Positions 23,554-36,256 of a DNA stretch of 64,000 bases are shown piece after piece. The stretch comes from Astropecten irregularis (taxonomy: Eukaryota > Echinodermata > Asteroidea > Paxillosida > Astropectinidae), in NCBI GenBank assembly GCA_963971285.1, contig OZ020263.1, positions 3,224,001-3,288,000 of the forward strand, read 5' to 3'. Position 1 is the first letter of the stretch; every line of letters starts with the position of its first letter. The position numbers were made by a program, and so were the translations under genes. The notes beneath the pieces were generated by a model. That model had not been told where the DNA came from. It worked only from the letters and a program-made list of their open reading frames with translations, and did no database searches.

Positions 23554-24982
23554 TGTTAATTCTCCAAAGTGATCGTCGCTTTCGGATGGTTTTTGCACGA
23601 TATGTTTTCAGATTAAATTCGTAAAAGTGTGTTTCTACCTGGACATATGGACAAAGTAACCAACCGAAATTCAAGTAAGATTTATTTGGTCAGGAAAATG
23701 CAACTGACGCGTCATGACCGTAAGAACGTTACTTTGGAACATCTTCAACATGGAGGTAGAAGGACGGTCAGAAGATTTTACGGGGGTCCCGATCGCGATC
23801 GGAAGGCTTTTTACGATGTTTTTTTAGATCAAATATATGAACAGTGTGTTTCTACTTGGCGGAATGGACAAAATAAACGACTGTTATTTTTTTTTAGCAT
23901 GAACCAATTACGTGAGCTACGGTGAGTCCATATATCTTTTTGGTGTTGGTTTCGGTTAATCTTTTTTAAAAATTGGTAAACGGAAACGTTCAATTCGTGT
24001 GGGTTTATACTCTATATCCGAATAAAAAGCACAGCACTATTTGTTTGCTAATTTTGCAAAATTGTTTTCAAAACGAAAATGTACTACGATCTGGTATAAA
24101 TTGTTGTTTGCGGCTACCCTGCTAATATTGAGTGCCGCTTTTGCATGGCTAAAATGAACGACTGTTGAATTGAATGCAATGCTTCACGCACAATTCTTAA
24201 ATGAACGGTGATATCAGGAACTAACGACATAACACTAAATACTAATTGATTTAATTGATAAAAGCCTAAGTTCCTCATATTAAAAAAAATGAAAGAAATA
24301 ATTAAAGATGTTTGTAGCCTTTGCCACATACATGGCAGGAAAAACTAATAACAAATAGTTTTGCAGCTACAGAGTCAGCTTGCAATATATTTTTGTGATC
24401 AATTCTACATGTGAATACTTTAAAGAAACACTTGAAATTGTACTCTTTTATACTGCAGACTTCTGCTACAAGGCAATTCCCATCAAGCAGCTTTTTTAAA
24501 GTGTGGATGATTCATGCACTTCCTATTGTATATTAACCCAGGCAAGATCAACCAATAAACAAGTTTGTTTGCATTAAGCTTGGATATTACATAACCCCTA
24601 TGGTCAATGCAGTACACAATGCACACAGTCCATTTTGTTCTTGCTCTGATACTTAATGTTTTTTGTCATTGGAAAATGAGAGGACTTTTTTAGAATGATT
24701 GAATGGGGCATCCTTTGCATTATTATTGTAACTGACAAAATGTACATTTCACTTTACAGGGAGCTAAAATGTGGGTGAAACATTGCTGCACCTATACCTC
24801 TTTACTCTTGGATCATGATTGTTTATACCTGATCCTCATATAGATCGGAGATATTTCTATCTCCATGCTCATACACCTGTTATGCTTGTATTATCATTTT
24901 TGTAATTGATCCACATCTTTTCGAGAACAAATTGACCGTTATAGAACGGTAATACGAATCTCTTACGTTAACTCTGCATGAT
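23554..24982. other. No gene seen
   Basis: A 98-residue plus-strand frame (23629-23925) contains two similar segments (tgtgtttctacctggacata and tgtgtttctacttggcggaa), so it spans a diverged direct repeat of about 220 bases spacing. I do not recognise a protein family. Confidence 0.5.
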
Positions 24983-25282
24983 TTAAAGGCACTATCATAC
25001 TTTGGTAACATACTTAAACAGACTGAATCTTCACAGATTTACCTATAACTTAATGATGGTAGAAACATACTGTTAACATTTTCTGCCTGAAATGCCGACT
25101 TATCCAGAAAAGAGTAAAACCAATGACCAAAAAGCACTTTTGAACTTTTAAAGATAAAAGATAAAATGGTGAACAGATTTTTTAACTGTTTTCTCAAAAA
25201 CGGTGGGCACCATCGTCGACTGTTACTGTATCTTCCTTGATCAATGAATCTGCATTTTGGACAAAAACCAAAGTATGATAAA
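24983..25282 (-). mobile_element. TTAA MITE, reverse copy, shortened
   Basis: Starts TTAAAGGCACTATCATACTT and carries the family's internal blocks in reverse order, ending in aaaaaccaaagtatgat. The last bases of the far terminus are eroded. Confidence 0.7.
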
Positions 25283-25539
25283 TTTTTTGTGATTTAATTC
25301 ACCATCATAAAGATTCTGCCGCTGATCTCGCGAAATGCTCCAAGCTTGTATTTGTAAGTGCGTAACGAACGTAACGCTGGTTACTAGGAGTCGAGAACCA
25401 GTCAAGACATAATAGATGTGCATCGGTCTATTTTGTGATAACCTCTACGACACTTTTGTGGAAAGCTTTTGCATAGCAGATCGTAAGCACAAAATCGAAT
25501 TGCCATTATATAACTACATGTATTATATCCAGTGATTTC

Positions 25540-25899
25540 TTAAAGGTAGTATCTTACGTTTGGTAAGAGACCAAAACAGAAATGCTCACAGATTTACATA
25601 TAACTTCCGGGGTATGCTGGTAGAAACCTACCGTTAAAATGTTTCCGCCTGAAATGGTGTATTTATCCAGAAATTAGTAAAACAACGACCGAAATTTTTT
25701 TTGATCTTTTAAAAGATCAAAAATAAAAGAGAAAAGACTTAAGAAATACTGTGGCTGTTTTTCACTGTTTTCTCAAAAAGTGGGCACCGTATGGGACTGA
25801 AATTTTCACAGATGACTTTTACTGTATCTGTCTTGATATTTGTGCCCATGAATCTGTATTTCTTTGACAAAAACCAATGCATGATTGTTCTACCTTTAA
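25540..25899 (-). mobile_element. TTAA MITE, reverse copy, full length
   Basis: Bounded by TTAA on both sides, with ends AAAGGTAGTATCTTACGTTT and tgattgttctacctt. Internal hairpin sequence gatcttttaaaagatc is present. About 360 bp. Confidence 0.8.
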
Positions 25900-27061
25900 T
25901 TGCACGTATGTTGAACTATTATTAAGCCAATTAATAATCTACGTGAGGTATTAATTATGTGAACTCCGTCACCCGTTTATAGGCGCTTTCCACATTTCAT
26001 GTTACGCTTTGGTTTTCAGAGCTTGAATGGAGAAAGTGCTTTTATCTCCCGCTTTTGTCCGTAAAAGTTACTGTGTATTTTCGAAGATTATTCAGAATTT
26101 CAATGATTCTCAGCATATAGTGTAACAAAAAATTCATTTTCTTCCTGTGAGGTAGTATATTGGCAAAAAATGCGTTGCGGAAAAACCGTGATGCTGGCCG
26201 CGCCGTCACACGATTGATATTCAAGGCAGGTTTATATAATAAAATTAAAGTTAAAGTTGTAGTGGAGCATCTTCCTTCATGGTTGCAGGATGGTAGATTG
26301 GTGCACCTACAGTTCTGCAGCCACTGGACTGCAATACATGTCTTTGTATGGTATACCTTAGTACAGTACATGGAGCAATTAACAGTTTTATAGCTCCATG
26401 TATTTAATAGTAAACTGCACAGGGCTATGCATGTTTGCATGCATGAGCGCTTACAAGGATTAACAACCCCCATGTGGATATGTGTTTACAGAACTGCTTG
26501 GGATTAACAAGAGCCACTGTTTGCACTAAGGATTAAAATAGATAAGAGGGCTGAAAATTTACCGTTAGAATTGCAGTTTTCTCTGACTAGTTTCTAGTGG
26601 AGGAAATACGTAGTATGCATAATTAATTTTTTTTGATGGGGGATGGTTCCTAATGTGGAAAGGTCATATTCGAGAAATCGTGAAGATTTTTTTCCGTCTA
26701 TACCTCGCCCAAAATCTCGGAAAGAACGCAGGTTTTTAGGTTTTTTGGGCAGTATTGTCTTGTCGTTTTTATTTGGCAGTGATATTTAGGCCTTCATTCA
26801 GCCTCTTTATATTTTATCATTGAATGTCAGACAAACCCGAGTGGTATATTTCTGAGAATTTCGCAATGGATTACAACTTAATGCTATCGAAAGAAGTTTG
26901 TTTCAAGAATCGCCGACTACTTCAGCAGTGTCTTCAGAAATCGGCAAATTAAAGCTCAAAATTGTATTTATCGTGCTATGTGCGTAAATTATATAAGGTT
27001 TGTTTCCCTATAATATTGTGTACGGAGTTTCGCATATTCACGTTCTAGTTCGTTTTGTACT

Positions 27062-27261
27062 NNNNNNNNNNNNNNNNNNNNNNNNNNNNNNNNNNNNNNN
27101 NNNNNNNNNNNNNNNNNNNNNNNNNNNNNNNNNNNNNNNNNNNNNNNNNNNNNNNNNNNNNNNNNNNNNNNNNNNNNNNNNNNNNNNNNNNNNNNNNNNN
27201 NNNNNNNNNNNNNNNNNNNNNNNNNNNNNNNNNNNNNNNNNNNNNNNNNNNNNNNNNNNNN
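27062..27261. other. Assembly gap of 200 N
   Basis: Exactly 200 undefined bases, a common placeholder size, so the true length is unknown. Flanking sequence on both sides is AT-rich and not recognised. Confidence 0.99.
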
Positions 27262-27800
27262 CTGAGGATTTTTTTCATCCATGCCGCAAATTTGATACCT
27301 CTGTGAGGTCGCAGCCCTCATCCTGTACGGGCCGTGTTTTTGAGCGTCTCGCATTAAAACAAAACGACCCCTCTACTGCTCTAGTAAAAAGCTGACCGAG
27401 TCCGACTTCAATGACCTTATGGGGTCTTACGGCTGCTTATCGCCATTCTATTAAATATAATTCTGCCCTTTATGGGAAAGATGATACTAGGTTAAAAGGA
27501 TTTTAAACATCTGTTTTCCGGCGGTAAAAATGAGCTCAATTTTCACCATTTGGAAACCCTCCAAACTCCATTATGTATCACAGATGGAAATTACTTAAAA
27601 AAAAAGCCATCTTGTCTAGATTCAGGATTTATTAAATAAATAATGGTTCACATTATGCTGATAAACATGAATTTAACCCCGTTTATGTTGGGTCGCCGGT
27701 TCAATGATGTACGTTTTCATAATCACTTTTAAATGCAGCTGTTTTTATTGTGTTATTGTATGATGGCGAACTCAAATACGTTGATGGTTCGTCGAGCCAT

Positions 27801-27949
27801 CAGGTGTCGATTTCACGAAGCCCTACGATTGATCGCAACTCGAGTTACGAAGGATAAACCCATCGTATCATACGTAGGGCAGCAGCAAAGCATCACAAGT
27901 CACTACGATTGATGGTTTGTTACGATGCGTTTTGTGAAATCGACCCCTG
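27801..27949 (+). mobile_element. GGGGTCGATTTCAC fold-back MITE, about 150 bp
   Basis: Inverted ends tgtcgatttcacgaag and gtgaaatcgaccc. The interior has ccctacgattgatcg, aactcgagttacgaagg and the closing cgattgatgg block. No coding sequence. Confidence 0.82.
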
Positions 27950-28795
27950 ATGTTCTAAACCTTTAATTCGTATCGGAACGGTACCGAAATGATCGACTTT
28001 GGTCCGGAACATATTGATGTCCCCGTCGAATTGGAGCTAGATTTCAAGGGGACATTAGGCGCGATTTACCGCGTCGGTCTTTAGCACGGCACGCCAGAAA
28101 CTGCACCCCGGTGAACATAATGACAACGAGTGTTGGCCAGCACTCACACGCGGATAGAACTGTCTACATACTCTCATCACAGGTAGACCATCATGTTGTT
28201 TTCATAAGTGGCGCCACCGTATGGCAGCCTCGGGCTAATGTATCAAATAGTATTCATCTCGCATTCAGAAGAAGACAAAGAAGAAGATAAAAAAAAAATA
28301 ATAAAAAGGAATAAAAATTGCTCATGAATAATTCATCTGGCACTATTTGCCTTTTGCACGTTGGTGGCGCCACAATATGACGGGCTTGGGTGATTACATG
28401 GTTAAGTCTTGTCCCAAGTGGGTTGGCACCGGATGTATGTGAGGCGATGAATGTACTATGTGAGATCAATTTTCAATCACTTCCGCTTACAGTAGCATGA
28501 AAGTGTATAGCATTATGAAGATTCAAAGTGAAGTTTATCGTCTGTGGCTAGAGAGACTCGGCAGCAGTCATCTCGTTTTAATCATGCATGATCTCAGCGC
28601 GTGAATATTTTATGAAAATCGACGTGTTCGGTTTTTCGAAACAACGAGCAATTATGTTTTTTTGTTGTTACTCCATGGTGAGTTTATAGGTCATGGCGTG
28701 TCTAATTTTGATTGCTAAAAGTGGTTGAAATCGGCAGTGTTTGTTGGAGGTATTTAGACGCAGTTTTCTCAGTGATGACAGCATTTTAAAAGATG

Positions 28796-29154
28796 TTCTT
28801 ATAATTTGGTTTTTGTCAAAGAAATGCAGATTCATGGGCAAAAATATCAGGGGCGATACAGTAACGGTCATCTGTAAAATGTTCAGCCCCATACGGTGCC
28901 GACGTTTGGAGAAAAACAGAGAAAAAACGTTCACGATATTCTGAAAACCCTTTTACCGTTATTGTTGATCTTCCTAAGATCAAAATTGTTTTGGTCACTG
29001 GTTTTACTCTCTTCTTGATAAATAAATGTATACAGCATTTCAGGCAGAAAAATGTTAACGGTATGTTTCTACCAACACCATCTTTATACCCTGTAAGTTT
29101 TAGGTAAATCTGTGAAGATTTCTGTTTCGGTATGCTACCAAAGAATGGTATTAA
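28796..29154 (+). mobile_element. TTAA MITE, forward copy
   Basis: Carries ggtttttgtcaaagaaatgc, the catacggtgcc block and the terminal ctaccaaagaatggta before TTAA. The left end (ttaaaagatgttcttataa) is diverged. Confidence 0.7.
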
Positions 29155-29187
29155 TTGGTATTGGTATTAATATCAACTTCAATATCA

Positions 29188-29372
29188 TCTTCTAAAAGAT
29201 CGAAAATATTTTCGGTCGTTGTTTTACTAATTTCTGGATAAATACACCATTTCAGGCGGAATTATTTTAACGGTATGTTTCTACCACCATCATCTTCATA
29301 CCCTGTATGTTATACGTAAATCTGTGAACATTTCTGTTTTGGTGTCTTACCAAAGTATGATACTACCTTTAA
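29188..29372 (+). mobile_element. TTAA MITE, right half only
   Basis: Starts at the central hairpin (taaaagatcgaaaatatttt) and runs to a perfect right end, ccaaagtatgatactacc plus TTAA. It follows the previous copy by about 30 bases, giving a tandem pair of right halves. Confidence 0.7.
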
Positions 29373-29718
29373 CATGAACGGATGAAGCTGTAGGATACCA
29401 ATTTTCAGCTATTATAAATTAATATTCTTTCAAAACACGCTTATGGAAATGGCTGCGAATCTTGGGAGTCAATTATGACCAGTATTTTTGTTTCGAACAA
29501 AAGCATAGATTTTTCAGCCTGGACAAATTCATGTACGTCAATGATGTAACCTAATAATTATATCGAGCGAGTCATAAAGCGCCCTCTGTCGACCTAGATA
29601 TGAAAGTGTGTCAGCGCACCTGCGATGAACTCGATATGATGACCTGGTAAAAAGGGGGCGTGATCACAGAATCAGCCACGCCTACAATGGCAGGTCACGT
29701 CATTTTGCACTTACTTTA

Positions 29719-30086
29719 TTAAAGGTAGTATCATACTTTGGTATCATACCGAAACACAAATCTTCACAGATTTACCTATAACTTACAGGGTATAAAGATG
29801 GTGATGCTAAAAACATACCGTTAAAATTGTTCTGCTTAAAATGCTGTATCAGTATCCAGAAAAGAGCAAAACCAGTGTGACCAAAATAATTTTTGATCTT
29901 TTAAAGATAAAAAATAAAAGAGAAAAGACTTAAGAAACACTGTGGCCGCTTTCGCTGTTTTCTCATAAAGTGGGCACCGTATTGGACTGAAAATTTCACA
30001 GATGACTGTTACTGTATCTGTCTTGATATTTTGGCCCATGAATCTGTATTTCTTTGACAAAAACCAAAGTATGACACTACCTTTAA
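29719..30086 (-). mobile_element. TTAA MITE, reverse copy, full length
   Basis: TTAA AAGG-type ends on both sides (aggtagtatcatactttgg and ccaaagtatgacactacct). Contains the family internal blocks. About 368 bp. Confidence 0.82.
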
Positions 30087-33000
30087 CCAAATTCACTGCA
30101 CTGCTCGTCTTTTGAACGACAATTTTATCATGGTTTCTGTTTGTTTTCTGGTAAATTGCATTTCACTTTCGATGGGAAATGTTTCTACCAGCCTTGAAAC
30201 TAAGCTAGCAGTTATAGTGACGAATCATTTTTTTTATAGGAAACGTTGCTACTTGATTTTGGGGTGGATGTTGTTATTTTTTCTATTCTACCTCGCTATT
30301 GTCATCATACCATGCGCGCATTTGACGTCGATGGTGTCACCTACCCCCTGTCCGACGTGTCATATCCCGGTATAGCCCCGGTCGGGCATTCAATGGGATC
30401 AAGACAGATTCTATACCCGTCTCATCTCAGTTCCCACGCCCTCCTGGCGCATTTCGTGATTCCTGCCCTCCCCCCTCCGTCATTCCGGGGGCTAGTATAA
30501 CAACAAATGGATTCCGGTGACGACGGTGCGAGCGAGGGGCCAGGGCCTGGCCTACATGGGCCTGCTCCCGTGGCCTCGTCCCCCGTATAAATCGATCAGA
30601 ATACCGGACACTGCGAGACTTTCCTCCAAACGCGGTCATCCCCTGGTGTCTGGCTTCGACCTTTCGCCCCGGAACTACTTGATAAATTGTGGTTACTTAT
30701 ACCTCAAAACAGCACCAAAACTTCCCCAGCAAACCGCTCCTCCAAAAGAGCAAATCGAATCCAATGAATTTTATTCTGCGTGAAATAAATTGTCACCGTG
30801 TTTGATCATTTTCGATATATGTATAGCAAGGATAGATAGCAAAAAGATATCAGCTTTCAGAAAATCAAATAAAGTAGAAAATTCAAGTAGATTGGTTTTA
30901 ATTGGAATAGAAATAAGAAATTTTCGAGTGAACAAACTTCGTATCTTCTTAATAAGCACATGGCTTCTTCTTATTTGGTTGTCAACATTTTATTAACCAA
31001 TACAGACACGCGTTTGAATAGGTGGGACAACTTTACGTGTAATCCGTTGTTCTGAGGTTCGAACATCACCAGGGCTTGCAGAATCTAAAAACTGTCATCA
31101 TTATCAAAGTAAAATCGGTGTTCATGTTTACGCAAAACCAATATAAGTTTTTCTCTTTTTATAAATAAATTTGATTACTTTCCTAAAGCATATATAATTT
31201 CAATTATTACGGCATTAGATGGACCGATTTTGTTTATTTGTTTGTTTGTTTTGTGGCGTTTTCAAAGGCATTTTTCACGAAGTTTGTAACATATCGGATG
31301 AAATTAATTATCAGAATTGTTGGTGATGAATTTATCAGATCGATAAAGTTTTCAAACCCCCCCCCCCCTAAAAAAAATGGTTTCGCTGGGACCAATGTTT
31401 GAACCGTACACTAAGTACTCAAGAACCAAAAAATCATTTGAACATAGTGCACTCATGTTGATGTTTATTACTTGAAATCCTTTCAGAGTGAGTAACTTGT
31501 CTTTGATAATGTGGGTTTGTGTTGTTTCTGGTTTCCCACGGATAAGCCTAGTGGTACCAGAGTCCCTCCAGGCGGCTGCCGTTTATGCACCCTCGCACGC
31601 AACACACGGGGCCTTCCTGGTTTCTCTTTCACTTTTCACGGTCATCAAGGTCTGACTAAATAAAAAAAATATATAATACATACACCTGTAAATTTGTTGA
31701 CGTTTAGTTTGTCTCTCTTTTTTTTTCTTCCAATTCCCTTTTCCTCATCATTCATTCGAGTTTTAGGGGCTGAATCGGGACTCGAAATTGCCCCTCGCGG
31801 AAGCTTAGGCACAGATCACTGCAGGCAAGCAATCGCGGGGTTGGTGCCTGTATTTATGGACCGATTAAACCACGCCTGACTTGGTCGATTTGACCGGGGA
31901 GTCGCACGGTAACCACCCGTCAGGCTGTCTACTTGTTTTCCCTCCTCTTTATACCTGTAGCCTGGGTCGTTTCGTCATCCTGCGGGATAACAAACAGAAC
32001 CACAAACAATAATTCCTTGATTTAAATTCCATATTCTACAAATCTCCTCTGATTTTTTTAACCCCCCCCCCCTTCTCTCTCTCTCATAAACACCCAGGCA
32101 ATTTCATTGCTCTTTTATTTTTTGTTTCTTCTCCTTTCCCCGGAGTTATTATCCGCTTTATAAATCACTACCAACCAATAATACATTTCATAAATCTCCG
32201 GATTTGATCGGATTAAAATGATTGTCGGTTGACGGTTTGTCCTGGGGAAGAATGAAGGCCTTTTACCCCGGGCCGGTCGGCCGTGTCTAATGAGCGTTCA
32301 CCTGGGGTAATTTGGCGGGCGAGAGGACAGGAATTAGCCGGGGACTTACGGGGGGATCGCTTCCCCTTCGCCGCTCAATCTCAAAAGACCGTAATCGCGT
32401 AGACGTCAGTTGCAATAACCGAGGATTTACGGATGGTATCATAACAATATTATCGCCAATTTTTTTTTCCTTCCCTCTCTCTCTCTCCCTCTTTCCCCCT
32501 ACCGTACAACAAGACGCCCGCAGCGGGTGTTAGCTGACAACACGGTACCCGGACATTGTAGGAATGTTTGTCATGAAATTTTGCTTAGAAATTCCTGATT
32601 TTTATTATTAGTTGCATTATCAATCTCAAAAACAGGGAGGTCGATGATAAAATGAAGTGACACCATGTACAAATAACATCCCAATTACACGCCTGCTCTT
32701 GGATATTGCCATACCGTAAAGGGAACATATAGGATTTGCAAAGATGTGCGTTTTGGCTGAAATTGGTACTTAAACAGAAGTGAAGGTCTTAAACTTCAGA
32801 CGTTATTTCATACATGTACCTTTTACGCTTTGTTCACCTGGATAGCAGAAATACGGCCGAAATAATCTTGCTTCCCTCCGAATTCTTCACGGGTACACCA
32901 CGCTTTCGAAGTGCTACTAAATTATTCGGAAGAACGATCTTTTTAAAAGACACTAAATCTTGATTTCCTTGAAAAACCCAGGATCTGATGAACCAAGATT

Positions 33001-33615
33001 TCCCATGGTGACTATTGGCACTGTTTACCGACGGTTGAGTCATTTTTCTGTCTCAAACTCAATATTTTTTTTGAGGCCTTGCAAATCCTGTACGCTGCCT
33101 TTAAACGCAGGTTGAACGTTGAGCAAAGTTGGCACTCACATTGGTAGGGATGTTTTATTGTTTGTGGTTTCCTTGATATACATGTACTCATGATTATTGT
33201 TTCTTATAGGGATAAACAAACATTATCTTTCAAAATACCCAAACGATCATCACTGAATTGGCACAAAACTTCCGTTTCACGTGTGAATGTCACATGTGAG
33301 AAAAGATTCTTCAAAGAAAAATTCAGACAAAAATATTTCTAATTCCCGCCAGAATGTTCTTGGAGAAACGCCAAGTTCAAACTCCCCCTGTTTTATGGAG
33401 AATCTTTTCTATTCCAAAAAACATACACATTCGTATCTATGACTTGTATTCCTCCGTCGAAATTGTAAGGATTATTCCAGTCCAAGATTTTTTTTTTTTT
33501 GTGTGTTGGTTAAATTAATATTCCTGTAAATTGTTTTACCTTACTTCAAATCAGTCCCAAATCTGCATTTTGCTGAAATGTATATTTTTGCATCGTTGCA
33601 TTCGAGCCATACACA
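30087..33615. other. Unique sequence with a GC-rich island, no gene seen
   Basis: A GC-rich, CpG-containing island lies at about 30310-30680. C runs occur near 31357 and 32062. Frames are short (88 residues or fewer). Confidence 0.55.
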
Positions 33616-33967
33616 TTAAAGGTAATTTCATACTTTATGTCAAAGAAATGCAAATTCATGGGCACAAATATAAAGGAAGATACAGTACCAGCCATCTGCG
33701 AAAATTTCAGTCCCATACGGTGCCCACTCATTTGAGAAAACAGTGAACAACGCTCACATAATTAAACAAAATCTTTTCACCGTTATGTTTGATCTTTAAA
33801 AGATCAAAACTGTTTTGGTCATTGGTTTTACTCTTTTCTGGATAAATACAACATTTCAGGCAAAAACGTTTTAACAGTATGTTTCTACCATCACCATCCA
33901 TACCCTGTAATGAAAATCTGTGAAGAAATCTGTTTCGGTATGCTACCAAAATATGATATTCCCTTAA
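33616..33967 (+). mobile_element. TTAA MITE, forward copy
   Basis: Begins TTAAAGGTAATTTCATACTT, contains the gtcaaagaaatgcaaattc block, and ends ctaccaaaatatgatattcc with TTAA. Slightly diverged at both ends. Confidence 0.75.
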
Positions 33968-34849
33968 CAGGTGGTCACGGAGAAAAATTGCCCTTTATAA
34001 TAATCCGCGAGCCCGTTATCAAACAAGTGGCCGTATATTCGTCGATGGATACAAAGATGGTGTAAATTCAGGACGAGCTGACACGGGAGAGCGGAAGGCA
34101 TATACCGGCCTCCCCGTCCGTCCGTCCTGCCCCGTCCAGTCTCCTCTTCCTCCCTTCCTCTATACCGTCCGGTAGAGCTCCCTTCCCCCATCGATCGATG
34201 GCCCAGATACGCTCCCTAAGCAAAAGATGATCCCGGCCTGCCACTCAGCGGTTAAAATGTTTCCCCAAAAATCACGAGTGGGGGACTGCATTAAGCCCGC
34301 CCGGAGTATTTGCACAGAATCGACAATCTATCACTGATGGTGACTTTCTCTTTTTTTCTTTCTCCCCCAACCTGTTCTTTACTTTAACTCCTCCTTTCCC
34401 CTCGACTTCCTCTTGTTGGGACTCCCGCTAGCCATTAGGGCGATTTGGAAAAACCTTGTTGGCTGTGCCCATCAACTGAAGAGAATTATAACCGATGTTA
34501 GGATTTTTCTGTCAGATTCAGATTCAGATTTAGATTCAGATAAACATTTATTTCATACTTCTCAAATGAAATGAAATATGGTACAGCATGTTTGGTGTCA
34601 CAGAAAGAAACGGATTAAAATTGTTCAAATCCAAAATATTACTTCAATTCAATGAGGTGTTATGTAGCTTTCTGTACGGTATGTTTGCATGGGTTGCCCA
34701 TGTTTTCTCTTGTTTGTTGAGACGATTCAAGATATATGTAATGGGACTGTAATATGGCGATACTTTTTCCTTTGAACAGAACTGATGGACAACCAACTGG
34801 CTCGTCATTGACCAAGTGGGACGCGAGCAACTAGCAAACGGTCAACAGG
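33968..34849. other. No gene seen
   Basis: Includes the LINE-tail-like segment at 34509-34620 and CT-rich sequence near 34130-34190 and 34340-34430. Nothing else was recognised. Confidence 0.55.
34509..34620 (-). mobile_element. Probable LINE 3' end fragment
   Basis: On the minus strand an AT-rich segment ends in ataaatgtttatctgaatct followed by repeated tgaatc units, the style of 3' tails in L2/CR1-like LINEs. No reverse-transcriptase sequence is attached. Confidence 0.4.
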
Positions 34850-35745
34850 CCAGCCAGCTACCTAATACACTGGAGAGCTAGCCAACTGACCACCAGCAAG
34901 CCAATCAACCAGCCAGCCACCCAACAGCCAAGCATCCAACAAGCCAATCAACCAGCCAGCCACCCAACAGCCAAGCATCCAACAAGCCAATCAACCAGCC
35001 AGCCACCCAACAGCCGAGCATCCACCAAGCCAATCAACCAGCCAGCCACCCAACAGCCAAGCATCCAACAAGCCAATCAACCAGCCAGCCACCCAACAGC
35101 CGAGCATCCAACAAGCCAATCAACCAGCCAGCCACCCAACAGCCGAGCATCCAACAAGCCAATCAACCAGCCAGCCCGCCCAACAGCCGAGCATCCAACA
35201 AGCCAATCAACCAGCCAGCCACCCAACAGCCGAGCATCCACCAGCCAAACAGTCAGCAAAGCAAACAGCCAACTACCCCAAATGCCAATCAATCACCCTA
35301 GAGCTATGGGATCAACCAGCCAACCAGCTATGGGCCAACCAGCCATCCAACAGCCGAGCATCCACCAGCCAAACAGTCAGCAAAGCAAACAGCCAACTAC
35401 CCCAAATGCCAATTAATCACCCTGGAGCTGTGGGATCAACCAGCCAACCAGCTGGGCCAACCAGCCATCCAACAGCCAAGCACCCAACAAGCCAATCAAC
35501 CAGCCAACCAGCCAACTGCCAAACAGTCAGCAAAGCAAACAGCCAACTACCCCAAATGCCACTCAATCACCCTGGAGCAATGGTACCAACCAGCCAACCA
35601 GCCAGCCAAACCGACCAGCCATCTAACAGCCAAGCATTCAACAAGCTGATCAACCAACCGGTCCCACAACGGACCGGCAATGTTCAACAAGCCAAAATAC
35701 CAATCAATCAACCAGACAGCCAACCAGCTTGACCACCAACAAGCC
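34850..35745. repeat. 43-bp minisatellite with a longer-period second half
   Basis: From about 34885 to 35240 the unit (aagccaatcaaccagccagc plus the cacccaacagcc block and agcatccaac) repeats at exactly 43 bases, for example at 34931, 34974 and 35017. From about 35236 a longer unit containing agtcagcaaagcaaacagcc and ccctggagct repeats two or three times. Translation gives Gln/Pro/Ser- or Trp/Leu-rich artefacts. Confidence 0.93.
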
Positions 35746-35762
35746 AAACGACAAACTTACAA

Positions 35763-35792
35763 ACCCTAACCCTAACCCTAACCCTAACCCAA
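35763..35792. repeat. Interstitial telomeric repeat (CCCTAA)n
   Basis: Four to five tandem copies of ccctaa immediately follow the 43-bp minisatellite block. Confidence 0.93.
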
Positions 35793-35975
35793 ACAAGCCA
35801 ACCACCTTGCCAATCAGACAATATATAAAACCCTACCTTCCATGCACAAATCTGCATTGATTACAGTATTAGAAATGATAATAAAAAGAAAAAAAAGGGA
35901 AGAAAATATCTACAGTATAGAAAAGCAAGACTTATCATGTACGGTAAACACAATTTTTTGTTCTTGTCTTTTCAG

Positions 35976-36256
35976 ATCCCTGTCCATGGTGACGACTTTT
36001 TAAGCGATCACCTAAACTCGTCAAGAGGAAGATGGCTCCGTCGAAATGCAAAGAGGGAAAAGGGGAGGCAAGGAAAGACAGAAAGAAAGAAATGAGGAAA
36101 AAAGGTTACTGTGATCTTTCCAAAGAACCACTTTGTGATGCGTGTAACTTCCGTCCGGGGACTTTTCCTGTCGGAGTAGCCTCGGCCCTTGAGCTCCGGA
36201 CCGTTGTGGCGAAGCTTGGAGGCCCTCCGCTGGATGACTTCAGGAAGACGAACTAA
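35976..36256 (+). CDS. Candidate terminal exon or small ORF, unrecognised
   Basis: Sequence turns non-repetitive after a strong TTGTCTTTTCAG acceptor at 35975. Two readings are possible. From the splice site, phase 0 gives 39 residues (IPVHGDDFLSDHLNSSRGRW, then a very basic tail) to a TGA at 36093-36095. Alternatively an ATG at 36032 in a good start context (A at -3, G at +4) opens 74 residues, Lys-rich then a Cys-containing YCDLSKEPLCDACNFRPG segment, to a TAA at 36254-36256. I recognise neither. It sits between the 43-bp minisatellite/telomeric block and the TTCGTG repeat. No upstream partner exon was identified, so coding status is uncertain. Confidence 0.25.

Larger units (their letters stand above)
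25900..28795. other. AT-rich sequence around the assembly gap, no gene seen
   Basis: Apart from the MITE at 27801-27949 and the gap, nothing was recognised. A 143-residue minus-strand frame (26042-26473) is Cys/Leu-rich without domain features and overlaps a hairpin near 26369-26403. Confidence 0.5.

Noticed and set aside
23629-23925. 98-residue plus-strand frame as a gene
   Set aside because: Spans a diverged direct repeat; no domain recognised and no conserved start or splice context.
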